DNA of 64,000 nt from positions 186,001 to 250,000 of the forward strand of contig NZ_PJBC01000061.1 in assembly GCF_002836515.1 (NCBI RefSeq), in the 5' to 3' direction. The notes beneath the pieces were generated by a model. The model was not told the origin of the DNA and did no database searches. It saw only the letters and a program-made list of their open reading frames with translations. The position numbers and the translations under genes were made by a program. The DNA comes from Pseudomonas sp. Choline-02u-1. GTDB taxonomy: Bacteria; Pseudomonadota; Gammaproteobacteria; Pseudomonadales; Pseudomonadaceae. This document shows, one piece after another, positions 35,173 through 45,200 of the stretch (position 1 is the first letter of the stretch; each line of letters opens with the position of its first letter).

Positions 35173-36940
35173 TCCTATTACGACGCCATTGCAGCGCGGA
35201 ATCGCCGCACTGCGAAATACCCTAGGTCAGGATGCTGCCGATGCATTGCTCCAGCCCGCACCCATGCGGGCTGACGAAGCGGCGTCCTTTCACTTTCCCT
35301 TGCCCATCGATTACACGGGCCAGGAGCGGCGACTGCGTATTGGTTTTCCCTCCAACTTCCCCCGTGGGCTTTTGCGACTGAACGTCGAACCCTCTCCGTG
35401 GCTGGTCTGGCCGCATGCCACCAAGTCGGGGCTTTGCCTTCATGGCTTTCAGGAACGCCCCATTATGGGCTCCCCGGAGGTCGTTGTAGAGGACAGCCTT
35501 AATCGCCTAGCCCAGATCGTTTCGTTGTCCAAGATGGGATCAAGCCAGGCAACGCGCGATATCGAATTTCAGAATGAGATCACTACCTACTGGTCTTTCC
35601 AGCACGGTCAGTCATTCCAGAACCTCTTACTTTTGGATCGACCCCAGGCCGCCTCGCAATTGTTTGCGCTCAGCGATCCGCGCCGGGCTGTGCCATCCGG
35701 ACAGGAAACGGTTTGGCTAGCATCGAACGTAGCTGCACTCAAAGGGCATTACCGACGGGTTGTCGGGCGCTCCGCTGTCATTCGCGCGGCCGAAACTCCC
35801 GGTTTTTACGTCAAGCTTCAGACCTATCCGGATATCCGCACCCCGGATCCAGAAGATCTAATGCTGTGGCTAACACCACATCTTCAACCAGACGATGCCG
35901 AGCAATTGCTGGCATGGTTTGAGCAGCATGGAACGTTGGCAAGTCGATGGATTGTTCTAGAGCTTCCAGGGGGGACGGATTCTCCAACTTATTGCCTCAA
36001 TGTACGCTCGCTTGGCGTACAGCAGGAGCGGGGGGCAAAGTTTGGCTTGCGTACAGCGCGCCGCAGGCCAGCGATCGCAAATGCACATCCTCCGGCGCTC
36101 GTCCGAGCAACTGCCCTGGACGTGCTTGATCGAGCGTCCATTCTGTCCCGCGATAAAAGCGGCACTGCACAGCGCCTTGAAAATGCTCGGGTAGTTTGCG
36201 TTGGTGTTGGCTCGCTAGGCAGTGCGGTGGCAATACAGTTGGCACGATCCGGTGTTGGCCACCTTACCCTCATCGATCCTGACACCTTGGTGTCAGCCAA
36301 TCTGGGAAGGCATGTTCTGGGAGCGGATAGCCTAGGGAGATTGAAAGCGTCAGCGTTGAGGGACAAGATTCTGTTAGATCTCCCGACGACAGAATGCACC
36401 GCTTATTCGACATTCGCCGAAGTGGTGATGAGCAGCAAACCAGAAGTGTTCGATAATGCAGATCTGGTGGTGATCACGACAGCAGACTGGCAGTCGGAGG
36501 TCACTGTATGGCGAGCCAAATCCAGCGGCGTTCCTTGGGGGGTCTTACAAGCCTGGAGCGAACCGTACACCCAGGTAGGCCATGCGCTATTCGCACCAGC
36601 CGGCACCTTTGATGGCCGTCATCTATTCACGGACGTCGGCGATTTCTTGCATAAATTTACAGAGTGGCCGGGAGGGGGTGTGGTTCCATTGCCCGCTTGT
36701 GGGGAGAGCTTTATCCCAGGCGGCTCGCTGGGGATGACCAATATCGCCTCTATGGTTTCGCACACGGCCTTACGCGCATTGACCGGCAACATTGCCACTG
36801 CATCTTGGGTCAGCAGTATCTACAGGCCTGAAGATGTGCCGAGCCTGGGAGGCCAATACCATGGGCCCGAACTGCCAGAGGGGGCGCAGCAAATTTTACT
36901 CGAGCGCGGATGGCCGGAAGATAAGGACGAAACGGTATGA
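35156..36940 (+). CDS. cap2: CBASS Cap2: fused E2/E1 ubiquitin-transfer-like protein
   Basis: 594 aa. The N-terminal E2-like domain has likely catalytic C94 in SGLCLHGFQ. The C-terminal E1/ThiF domain has the nucleotide-binding loop VGVGSLGSA (about 348-356), LIDPDTLVSANLGRH for substrate activation, and a probable thioester C515 in LPACGESF. Cap2 links the C-terminus of the CD-NTase to cellular partners and primes it. TTG start at 35156 within the end of the cyclase gene; overlaps cap3 by 4 bp. Confidence 0.93.
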   Translation: MDALADPITTPLQRGIAALRNTLGQDAADALLQPAPMRADEAASFHFPLPIDYTGQERRLRIGFPSNFPRGLLRLNVEPSPWLVWPHATKSGLCLHGFQERPIMGSPEVVVEDSLNRLAQIVSLSKMGSSQATRDIEFQNEITTYWSFQHGQSFQNLLLLDRPQAASQLFALSDPRRAVPSGQETVWLASNVAALKGHYRRVVGRSAVIRAAETPGFYVKLQTYPDIRTPDPEDLMLWLTPHLQPDDAEQLLAWFEQHGTLASRWIVLELPGGTDSPTYCLNVRSLGVQQERGAKFGLRTARRRPAIANAHPPALVRATALDVLDRASILSRDKSGTAQRLENARVVCVGVGSLGSAVAIQLARSGVGHLTLIDPDTLVSANLGRHVLGADSLGRLKASALRDKILLDLPTTECTAYSTFAEVVMSSKPEVFDNADLVVITTADWQSEVTVWRAKSSGVPWGVLQAWSEPYTQVGHALFAPAGTFDGRHLFTDVGDFLHKFTEWPGGGVVPLPACGESFIPGGSLGMTNIASMVSHTALRALTGNIATASWVSSIYRPEDVPSLGGQYHGPELPEGAQQILLERGWPEDKDETV

Positions 36941-37419
36941 CGGATATTGCGTGGCGCTGGCGATGGCCGGAAGTTAATTCCGAGCTATTGGTGTCCCAAG
37001 CTGTCGCGGACATCTTGAATAGTCATCGGCAGGGCCTTTTTGGCGTGGAGCGAGGGGGACAGTTATTCGTCAATCCGGTTGATCCCAAAGGGTTGCTGCT
37101 GGCCTCGGCCACGTTGCCTCATCGCGCTGATCGGTCAGGCTGGTCTTGGCTAGAATTGGATGCGGAGCGATGCCGTCTGGAGATCCAGGCTGCCAACGAA
37201 CAAGGGTTACGTCTAGTGGGCTATTGGCATACGCATCCCCAATCCATTCCAGTGATATCTCCGGCAGACATCGGAAGTTTTTCCAAATTTGCTGCACGTT
37301 ACACGCAGGATCTGCCGCACCCCATAGCCGTTATTGTCGGCAAGTCCGAAAAACCAGAAGGTATCAAGGCTTGGTCATTCAGGGACGGCAGATACATTGA
37401 GGCAACCTGGGTCGGATGA
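36937..37419 (+). CDS. cap3: CBASS Cap3: JAB/MPN deconjugating protease
   Basis: 160 aa. Complete JAMM zinc site: E38 in FGVERGG and H98-x-H100-P ... S108-x2-D111 (YWHTHPQSIPVISPAD). It removes the CD-NTase from the conjugates made by Cap2, limiting the response. It is last in the operon, overlapping cap2 by ATGA. All four parts look intact, so this is a complete type II CBASS. Confidence 0.93.
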   Translation: MTDIAWRWRWPEVNSELLVSQAVADILNSHRQGLFGVERGGQLFVNPVDPKGLLLASATLPHRADRSGWSWLELDAERCRLEIQAANEQGLRLVGYWHTHPQSIPVISPADIGSFSKFAARYTQDLPHPIAVIVGKSEKPEGIKAWSFRDGRYIEATWVG

Positions 37420-37447
37420 GCTTCAAGTCCGTGCGGTGGAAGGCGGA

Positions 37448-37996
37448 TCAGCGGTTACCTTTACCCGCTAACATTAGGGCGAAGAGCTCCGCCTGAAAGC
37501 GGGCATCATCCAATGCGTTATGGTTGGGTTCGCTGATTGGCTTCAGCGCAGCGGTCATTTTGGATGATTTTGTTTCCTGCCAATTGCAACCTACAGCGCC
37601 CATAAAGTAGGCCTTCATGTCGATAGCTGTGAAACCAAAGGGGTTGGTTTCCAAATATTTGTGGAAGTAGTAATTGACGAATGACCAGTCAAACGGTGCG
37701 TTTAGCCCTACGAAAATGACCTTCTGCCCCGTTTGGCAGGACGATTTCAGCCATTCACTAAGTGTCAGCATCGCCTCTCGCGGAGCGAGGCCCTCGTGCT
37801 CCAGCTTTTCCAGACTCAGCCCCGATACTGCCAGTGCTTCTGGATCGTGTTTTGGGCTATCAGGTCGCAGTTCAAGATAGATGGACGTTGCAGGTTGGTT
37901 TACAAGGCAAGCTCCAATGGAAAGCAGACTGTATTCGCCTGGTATAGGCCCAGACGTCTCGACGTCGACGGAAACGTATAGCTCATCAGCGTTCAT
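37448..37996 (-). CDS. DEDDh 3'-5' exonuclease (DnaQ-like)
   Basis: 182 aa. Exo I motif SVDVETSG (D11, E13), Exo II FVGLNAPFDWSFVN and Exo III HNALDDARFQAEL (His and Asp) give the full DEDDh set, as in DnaQ, RNase T and oligoribonuclease. It is converging with cap3, 28 bp apart, so it has its own promoter. RNase T-like activity on RNA or DNA ends is predicted; whether it serves the defence system (for example trimming nucleic acids or destroying signal) is unknown. Confidence 0.87.
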   Translation of the reverse strand: MNADELYVSVDVETSGPIPGEYSLLSIGACLVNQPATSIYLELRPDSPKHDPEALAVSGLSLEKLEHEGLAPREAMLTLSEWLKSSCQTGQKVIFVGLNAPFDWSFVNYYFHKYLETNPFGFTAIDMKAYFMGAVGCNWQETKSSKMTAALKPISEPNHNALDDARFQAELFALMLAGKGNR

Positions 37997-38123
37997 GTCA
38001 TATCCTTTTCGTGTAATTGCCTGATCACGCTACCAGCGTATTGCGCGTTCCTTTGGTCAGCTCTGCGCCCGAGCATAATGATGTGTGTCATTCTCTGATG
38101 GCTTTGATGAGGGCCAGGCGATC

Positions 38124-38762
38124 ATGAGTGAAACTGAGCGGTGGGTAGCCAAATGCCAGAATACTGAGGACGGTACTGGCGACATCATCATTGAGCTGCC
38201 TCCAGAGTTGCTTGACCAAATGGGGTTAGGTATTGGGGACGATCTGGAGCTAACGGTAGCGAATGGCACAATAATGCTAACGCCCATGCACAACTTAACA
38301 TCGGTGCTGCCCATGTTTGCTGGCATCCTGCGACAGGATGTCTATCATGCTTACCGCATGCGTCTGGAGGCCCTTCTTGATATCTCTGTCAATGCTTCGT
38401 GTCTGGACATTCACCACATGATAGTAGCTGGATTCCCGGCCTGTCTGGTCCATGTGCTGTGTGATAGTGGGACCCTTAGCAATGAAGAACGCGACAGAAT
38501 CGTTCAACCAAAAGCGCTCAAAACAAGGTTGGCAGCCAATCAGCTCTTGACGCTGCATGAGAGCGATCGCCTGTTCCGGTTTGCACACATCAGCGCCTTG
38601 GCCGAGGTGATCTTCGGTGACAAAGGCAAGGCCAAACAATGGCTTTCCAAGCCCAAAGCCCGTTTTTTGGGTGAAAGCCCATCAGCGATGGTCACTACAA
38701 CCATTGGCACACATCTAGTCGAAGAAATGCTGATTCAGGTGTCTGAGGGCCTTTCATTCTAG
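38124..38762 (+). CDS. Orphan antitoxin-like protein: AbrB-like N-terminus and MbcA/ParS-like C-terminus
   Basis: 212 aa. Residues about 15-60 (DIIIELPPELLDQMGLGIGDDLELTV) match an AbrB/MazE-type swapped-hairpin DNA-binding fold. The C-terminal 70 (ALAEVIFGDKGKAKQWLSKP ... IGTHLVEEMLIQVSEG) match the toxin-binding domain of MbcA/ParS/Xre antitoxins (DUF2384). Normally a RES-type toxin follows; none is present. ATG at 38124 with GAGGG upstream is chosen over 38085. The middle, about 65-140, is not recognised. Confidence 0.72.
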   Translation: MSETERWVAKCQNTEDGTGDIIIELPPELLDQMGLGIGDDLELTVANGTIMLTPMHNLTSVLPMFAGILRQDVYHAYRMRLEALLDISVNASCLDIHHMIVAGFPACLVHVLCDSGTLSNEERDRIVQPKALKTRLAANQLLTLHESDRLFRFAHISALAEVIFGDKGKAKQWLSKPKARFLGESPSAMVTTTIGTHLVEEMLIQVSEGLSF

Positions 38763-39049
38763 TTCCACCGCAGCCGAGTGGAACCAACCCTAAGTAATTA
38801 TGCGAGCACAGCACGCATTGCTAAGGCGGCGCGCTCCATTAAAGTCGGGCGCTACAGAATTGAATATTTTTCTCGCCGACCTTCAGATAGCGCGCTGATC
38901 CGTGCTGCGTCAAAAGGTAACTGAAAAAATAATGCAGGCTTAATGCTGATGGGCTTACATCGTGCGTTATTAAGCGGCTCGCATGCGCTAGCTGAAAGCC
39001 AGCGTTAATTAATTGTTCGCGCCAATTCTGACGGCTACACTCCAACCTC

Positions 39050-39391
39050 ATGAAACGCTACCTGCGGTTTTGTCTTATTTTCTTGATCAGCCTGGCGCTT
39101 CCCCTCAGCGGGATGGCGGGGGTGCAGGCACCGACAGAACCGTGCCCGATGAAAGCCACGGGCATGGCGATGATGGACGACATGGGCATGGATTGTTGCA
39201 ATGACATGAAGAGCCCGACCGAGCATGGGAAACCCTGCAAACCGGGTCAGGAGTGCAAGACGGGCGGGATGCTACAAGTTTCGATCGTCAAGCCGCCCGT
39301 GACTCTGCTCAGCCCCGTCGTGCTGGCCTTTTCCAGCGATTCCGTTCCTTTGTCCACCCCATCCGGTGTATGGCGACCGCCCCGCGTCTGA
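39050..39391 (+). CDS. Small secreted Met/Cys-rich protein at the head of the cus operon
   Basis: 113 aa. The signal peptide ends at GMAGVQA. The mature protein has a dense Met/Cys metal-like stretch (PCPMKATGMAMMDDMGMDCCNDM) and further cysteines (PCKPGQEC), then a hydrophobic Pro/Ser-rich tail. No known domain. A similar small gene often stands before czc/cus-type RND operons in Pseudomonas. It lies 100 bp before cusC and has a decayed duplicate at 25139. Periplasmic Cu/Ag binding is inferred from composition. Confidence 0.75.
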   Translation: MKRYLRFCLIFLISLALPLSGMAGVQAPTEPCPMKATGMAMMDDMGMDCCNDMKSPTEHGKPCKPGQECKTGGMLQVSIVKPPVTLLSPVVLAFSSDSVPLSTPSGVWRPPRV

Positions 39392-39491
39392 TTCCTGTCC
39401 GTTATTGAACCTCATCCTGTTTTTAACGGGATGGCATGGCTGTGCGCAGGCCTTTTGAAGCGCTCAGCGGATCATCGCAGGAATCGCAAAC

Positions 39492-40748
39492 ATGAACCCC
39501 AAGTGCTTTTGCACAGGTTGGTCCCTAGTGGCCGGTCTGGCGGCAAGCGTACTGGCCTTGCCGAGCTTCGCTACCTCGCTGACGCTCGAAGAGGCCTTGC
39601 GGCTGGCCGAAAACACCGCGCCGTCGCTGTCTGCACAGGATGCAAAGATTCAGGCTGCCAGCAGTGCGGCCATTCCAGCGGGTGAGCTACCTGACCCGAA
39701 GTTGCTCGCTGGTCTGCAGAACTATCCCATCGGCGGCCCAGATCGCTGGAGCGTCAATGATGACTTCATGACCATGCAAATGGTCGGGGTCAGGCAAGAC
39801 ATGCCCAATAGTGACAAGCGCAGGGCGCGGATCGAGGTGGCGAACGCAGGGGTTGAGCGTGCCGCTGCCGAGCGTCAGGTCGAACGCCTGAACGTGCGCC
39901 AAGCCACGGCGCTGGCTTGGATCAGCAGCTATTCAATAGAGCGCAAAGACGCGCTGTTCCAGGACTTCTACAAGGAGAACCGCTTGCTGAGCGACACTGT
40001 CCGCGCGCAAATTGCCGGCGGTCGCGCACAACCGGCCGATGCCGTGACACCGAAGCAGGAAGCGGCGCAACTGGCCGAGCAGCAAGACGATCTGATACGC
40101 CAGCGTGCTCAAGCGCGCGCGGCGCTGAAACGCTGGATTGGTCCGGCCGCCAACGCAACGCCGGCGGGAAGTCTTCCGCAGTGGCCGATCGATACGTCAG
40201 GCTTGCCCCATAAACTGCAACATCATCCCGAGCTGGCCGCGTACGGGCCGATGACCCGTGAAGCGCAAGCCAAGGTGCGCGAGGCGCAGGCGGAGAAAAA
40301 GTCCGACTGGAGTTGGGAGGTGGATTATCAGCACCGTGATCGGCAGTTCGGCGACATGGTCAGCGTGCAACTTTCCTGGGATCTGCCGTTGTTTCCGCAG
40401 ACCCGGCAAAACCCAAAAATTGCCGCACGAGAAGCCGAAGTCAACCAACTCGAATCCGAGCGCGAAGCCTTGTCACGCGAGCATACCGAGCAACTGGAAA
40501 GTGTACTGGCTGACTATGAACGGCTCAATCGTGCGGTCCAGCGCAATGCGCAAAGTCTGCTGCCGCTGGCCAAAGAAAAAGTCGAACTCAGCATGGCCAG
40601 CTACCGCGCCGGTAAAGGCGATTTGAATGCGGTTGTCGCCGCCCGACGTGAACTCATCGAGGCTCGTCTCAAACAAGTCGAAGTGGAGGAACAGCGAGCA
40701 CTGATCAATGCACGACTGTATTTTGCGTATGGAGAGGCCAGCCAATGA
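39492..40748 (+). CDS. cusC: Outer-membrane channel of a Cu/Ag RND efflux pump (CusC-like)
   Basis: 418 aa, TolC family: signal peptide to FATS, two repeats of long coiled-coil helices (LEEALRLAENTAPSL; EALSREHTEQLESVL) and beta strands forming the trimeric outer-membrane duct. No lipobox cysteine is evident beyond the signal. It forms a four-gene unit with cusB, cusA and cusF with 4-bp overlaps. Metal choice (Cu/Ag rather than Co/Zn/Cd) follows from the partner CusA/CusF. Confidence 0.92.
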   Translation: MNPKCFCTGWSLVAGLAASVLALPSFATSLTLEEALRLAENTAPSLSAQDAKIQAASSAAIPAGELPDPKLLAGLQNYPIGGPDRWSVNDDFMTMQMVGVRQDMPNSDKRRARIEVANAGVERAAAERQVERLNVRQATALAWISSYSIERKDALFQDFYKENRLLSDTVRAQIAGGRAQPADAVTPKQEAAQLAEQQDDLIRQRAQARAALKRWIGPAANATPAGSLPQWPIDTSGLPHKLQHHPELAAYGPMTREAQAKVREAQAEKKSDWSWEVDYQHRDRQFGDMVSVQLSWDLPLFPQTRQNPKIAAREAEVNQLESEREALSREHTEQLESVLADYERLNRAVQRNAQSLLPLAKEKVELSMASYRAGKGDLNAVVAARRELIEARLKQVEVEEQRALINARLYFAYGEASQ

Positions 40749-42226
40749 GCCTTAAAAAGAGTGGGGTTTTGTTGGCAGGCGTTGCAATGGCAGTGGGGAT
40801 CGCCGGTGGTTACTGGCTAGCACTTCAACGCGTCAGCGAAGTACGGGACGCTTCGTCTGAGCAAAATCAAAACGCACCAAATGAACGCAAAGCCATGTAC
40901 TGGTATGACCCGATGTACCCCCAACAGAAGTTCGACAAACCGGGTAAATCGCCGTTCATGGACATGCAGCTGGTTCCGCAATACGCCAGTGGCGGCAACG
41001 ATCAAGCGACGGTCAGCATCGATCCGAGCGTGGCGCAGAATCTCGGTCTGCGCTCGGCGATGGTCAGCCGTGGAGTGTTTGCATCCAGCCTTGATGTGAG
41101 TGGCATCCTCGCCTTTAACGAACGGGATGTTGCGGTTATCCAGGCTCGTACTCCAGGCTTTGTAGAGCGGGTCTACGCCCATGCACCCGGTGATCTGCTC
41201 AAAGCCAATGCGGCGCTGGCGGATATTCTGGTGCCCGAGTGGGCGGCGGCTCAGACTGAGTTCCTGGCCCTGAAAAATAACGGTGATCGCGACTTGCTCG
41301 CCGCTGCGCGGCAGCGCTTACTGCTTAGTGGAATGCCGCCGGGAGTGATTGCCCAGGTCGAACGTAGCGGTAAGGTCCAACCTTATCTGACTTTGACCAG
41401 CCCGATTGGCGGGGTGCTGCAAGAGCTCAACCTGCGCATAGGCATGACCGTCGCGGCAGGCGAGACACTGGCGCGGGTCAATGGTCTGAGCAGTGTCTGG
41501 CTGGCGGTGTCCGTTCCTGAATCCGACGCGGGTACCATCGCCGAGGGGCAAAAGGTCGAGGCGCAGTTGCCGGCCTTCCCTGGGACCAAGGTCAATGGCA
41601 CTGTCAGCACAATTCTGCCGGACACCAATGCGGATAGCCGCACCCTGCGCGTACGGGTCGAACTACCCAATCCAGACGGTCGCCTAAAGCCCGGTTTGAC
41701 GGCGCAAGTGCGCTTGAGCAGCTCAACTGAGCAGGGTGTGGTGTGGGTGCCGAGCGAGGCCGTCATTCGCACCGGTCGACGTGCCTTGGTGATGCTAGCC
41801 GAAGATGCTGGCCGATATCGCCCCGTTGAAGTGCAGCTCGGGCAGGAAAGCAGTGGCAAGACAGTAATTGTTAAAGGTCTGGATGAAGGTCAGAAGGTAG
41901 TTACCTCGGGCCAATTTCTGCTCGATTCGGAGGCCAGTTTAAAGGGTATCGTGGCCAGTTCAGCAGACGTACCACCCCGTATCGCAGCAGCCTCAGGTCT
42001 GCATGAGGCGGACGGGCAGATCGTCGAAATCGACGATAAAGAAGTCACACTCGCCCACGGCCCCTTCAAGACACTGGGCATGCCGGGCATGACGATGACG
42101 TTTCCACTTGCCAATCCTACCCTGATTCAGGGTCTGAAAACGGGCGACAAGGTTCGGGTCGCGGTGAGCCAAACCGACGATGGATTGCGTGTCGAACGTC
42201 TAGATAAAACGGGAGGTCAGCCATGA
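40745..42226 (+). CDS. cusB: Periplasmic adaptor CusB with fused C-terminal CusF-like domain
   Basis: 493 aa. Membrane anchor 1-30. A short metal-binding motif (YWYDPMYPQQKF ... MDMQLVPQY, about 53-79) precedes the lipoyl/barrel adaptor domain that bridges CusA and CusC. After about residue 410 a CusF-like fold follows (VTLAHGPFKTLGMPGMTMTF), including the Met pair used to hold Cu(I)/Ag(I). Typical E. coli CusB (about 407 aa) lacks this domain; SilB-type proteins carry it. Confidence 0.93.
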   Translation: MSLKKSGVLLAGVAMAVGIAGGYWLALQRVSEVRDASSEQNQNAPNERKAMYWYDPMYPQQKFDKPGKSPFMDMQLVPQYASGGNDQATVSIDPSVAQNLGLRSAMVSRGVFASSLDVSGILAFNERDVAVIQARTPGFVERVYAHAPGDLLKANAALADILVPEWAAAQTEFLALKNNGDRDLLAAARQRLLLSGMPPGVIAQVERSGKVQPYLTLTSPIGGVLQELNLRIGMTVAAGETLARVNGLSSVWLAVSVPESDAGTIAEGQKVEAQLPAFPGTKVNGTVSTILPDTNADSRTLRVRVELPNPDGRLKPGLTAQVRLSSSTEQGVVWVPSEAVIRTGRRALVMLAEDAGRYRPVEVQLGQESSGKTVIVKGLDEGQKVVTSGQFLLDSEASLKGIVASSADVPPRIAAASGLHEADGQIVEIDDKEVTLAHGPFKTLGMPGMTMTFPLANPTLIQGLKTGDKVRVAVSQTDDGLRVERLDKTGGQP

Positions 42227-45200
42227 TCGCTGCCCTCATCCGTTGGTCTGTTGCCAACCGCTTTTTGGTGCTGTTGGCGACACTTTTCGTCACAGCTTGG
42301 GGCATCTGGTCAGTTCAGAACACACCAATCGATGCACTACCGGATCTCTCCGATGTACAGGTGATCATCCGTACCCCTTATCCGGGACAAGCACCGCAGA
42401 TTGTCGAGAATCAGGTCACCTATCCGCTGGCCACCACCATGCTTTCAGTACCTGGAGCCAAGACCGTGCGCGGGTATTCCTTCTTCGGCGACAGCTTTGT
42501 TTACGTGCTGTTCGAAGATGGTACCGACTTGTACTGGGCTCGCTCTCGGGTGCTGGAGTATTTGAGTCAAATACAAAGCCGGTTGCCAGCCAGCGCAAAG
42601 CCCGCACTGGGGCCGGACGCAACGGGAGTGGGCTGGATCTATCAGTACGCACTGGTGGATCGCACTGGTGGGCACGATCTCGCGCAACTTCGTGCGCTTC
42701 AAGATTGGTTCCTGAAGTTTGAACTCAAGACGCTGCCCAATGTTGCGGAAGTGGCCACCGTGGGCGGCATGGTCAAGCAATACCAAGTACAGCTCGATCC
42801 GCTCAAGATGGCCAATCTCGGGATCACTCAGGCACAGGTGACTGAAGCCATCGGCAAGGCCAATCAGGAAACCGGTGGTGCTGTGCTGGAAATGGCCGAA
42901 ACCGAGTTTATCGTGCGAGCTTCGGGTTATCTAAAGACGCTCAACGATTTTCGGACGATCCCGCTGAAGTTGGAATCAGGCGGTGTGCCTGTAAGCCTTG
43001 GCGATGTCGCCACGATTCAGCTTGGGCCGGAAATGAGACGAGGCATCACTGAACTTGACGGGGAAGGCGAGACCGTCGGTGGCGTAGTGATTTTGCGCAG
43101 CGGTAAGAATGCTCGCGAGACCATTACGGCGGTGAAGAGCAAACTGGATGAGTTGAAAAGCAGTCTCCCAGCAGGCGTAGAAATCGTAACAACCTACGAT
43201 CGCAGCAAGCTGATCGACCGCGCAATAGACAACCTCAGTTACAAGCTGCTGGAAGAGTTCATCGTCGTTGCCCTGGTGTGCGGGATCTTCCTCTGGCACC
43301 TGCGCTCATCCTTGGTGGCAATCATTTCGCTACCTGTGGGGGTGTTGATTGCATTCATTGTCATGCGGTACCAGGGCATCAACGCCAACATCATGTCCTT
43401 GGGTGGGATCGCTATCGCTATCGGTGCCATGGTCGATGCCGCAGTGGTGATGATTGAAAATGCACACAAGAAAATAGAATTCTGGCACACCTCTCATCCT
43501 GGGCAGGAGTTGAAGGGTGAGCAGCATTGGCATGTGATGACCGATGCAGCGGCCGAGGTCGGCCCCGCGCTTTTCTTTTGTCTGTTGATCATCACGCTGT
43601 CGTTCATTCCGGTGTTCACATTGGAGGCTCAGGAAGGAAGATTGTTTGGCCCACTGGCGTTTACCAAGACCTACGCCATGGCGGCAGCGGCGGGATTGTC
43701 GGTGACGTTGGTGCCGGTGCTGATGGGTTATTGGATTCGGGGACGAATTCCGAGTGAGCAACATAACCCTTTAAACCGCTGGTTGATACGGATCTACCAA
43801 CCCGCGTTGGACGCAGTTCTGCGCCGTCCGAAAACTACTCTGCTGGTGGCGCTGTTGGTATTTGTCAGTGCGCTATGGCCAATGTTTCGCTTGGGTGGGG
43901 AGTTCCTTCCACCACTGGACGAAGGGGATCTGCTCTACATGCCTTCAGCCCTGCCGGGGTTGTCGGTGCAGAAGGCTGCACAACTGCTGCAACAGACCGA
44001 TCGCCTAATCAAAACAGTCCCTGAAGTTGAACACGTTTTCGGCAAGGCCGGTCGTGCTGAGACCGCTACTGATCCAGCGCCGTTGGAAATGTTTGAAACC
44101 ACGATTCAGTTCAAACCGCATGAGCAATGGCGCCCAGGCATGACCCAGGAAAAATTGGTGGAGGAGCTGGACCGCGTGGTACGCGTGCCTGGCTTGACCA
44201 ATATTTGGATACCCCCGATTCGCAACCGCATCGACATGCTGGCCACAGGGATCAAAAGTCCCATCGGGGTGAAAGTTGCCGGCACTAACCTGACGGAAAT
44301 CGATTCGGTCACCCAGGCGGTTGAAAAGGCAGCCAAAAATGTGCCCGGTGTCAGCTCCGCGTTGGCCGAGCGCCTGACCGGTGGCCGCTACATCGATGTG
44401 GATATCGATCGTAATGCAGCCGCCCGCTACGGCATGAATATCGCTGATGTGCAGTCCATCGTGGCTGGTGCTATCGGAGGCGAAAATATCGGGGAGACCA
44501 TTGAGGGGCTCGCACGTTTTCCGATCAGCGTCCGTTATCCGCGAGAGTGGCGTGACTCACCGGGAGCCTTGGAACAATTGCCCATTTACACATCGTCAGG
44601 CATCCAGATCACCCTCGGTACTGTGGCAAAAATAAAAATCACTGACGGTCCACCAATGCTCAAGAGCGAGAACGCGCGGCCTTCGGGCTGGGTATACATC
44701 GATGTGCGTGGTCGGGACATTGCCTCCGTGGTCGCCGATCTTCGTCAGGTCGTCAATCAACAGGTCAAGTTGCAGCCTGGTATGAGCCTGAGCTACTCGG
44801 GGCAGTTCGAGTTTCTCGAAAGAGCTAACGCACGACTAAAGCTGGTCGTACCGGCCACGCTATTGATCATCTTCGTGCTGCTTTACCTGACATTCGCTCG
44901 ATTCGATGAGGCCCTGTTGATCATGGCCACACTCCCTTTTGCTCTCACCGGAGGGGCATGGTTCCTCTATTTGCTCGGTTTCAATCTGTCGGTGGCAACG
45001 GGGGTCGGCTTCATCGCACTGGCCGGGGTTTCTGCAGAGTTCGGCGTGATCATGCTGCTCTACCTGAAGAATGCTTGGGCTGAACGTGTGGGCCTTGGCG
45101 ATAACTCTGAACATGCACTAGTGGCGTCGATTCGTGAAGGCGCTGTGCAGCGGGTGCGTCCCAAAGCTATGACTGTGGCTGTCATCATCGCGGGCCTGTT

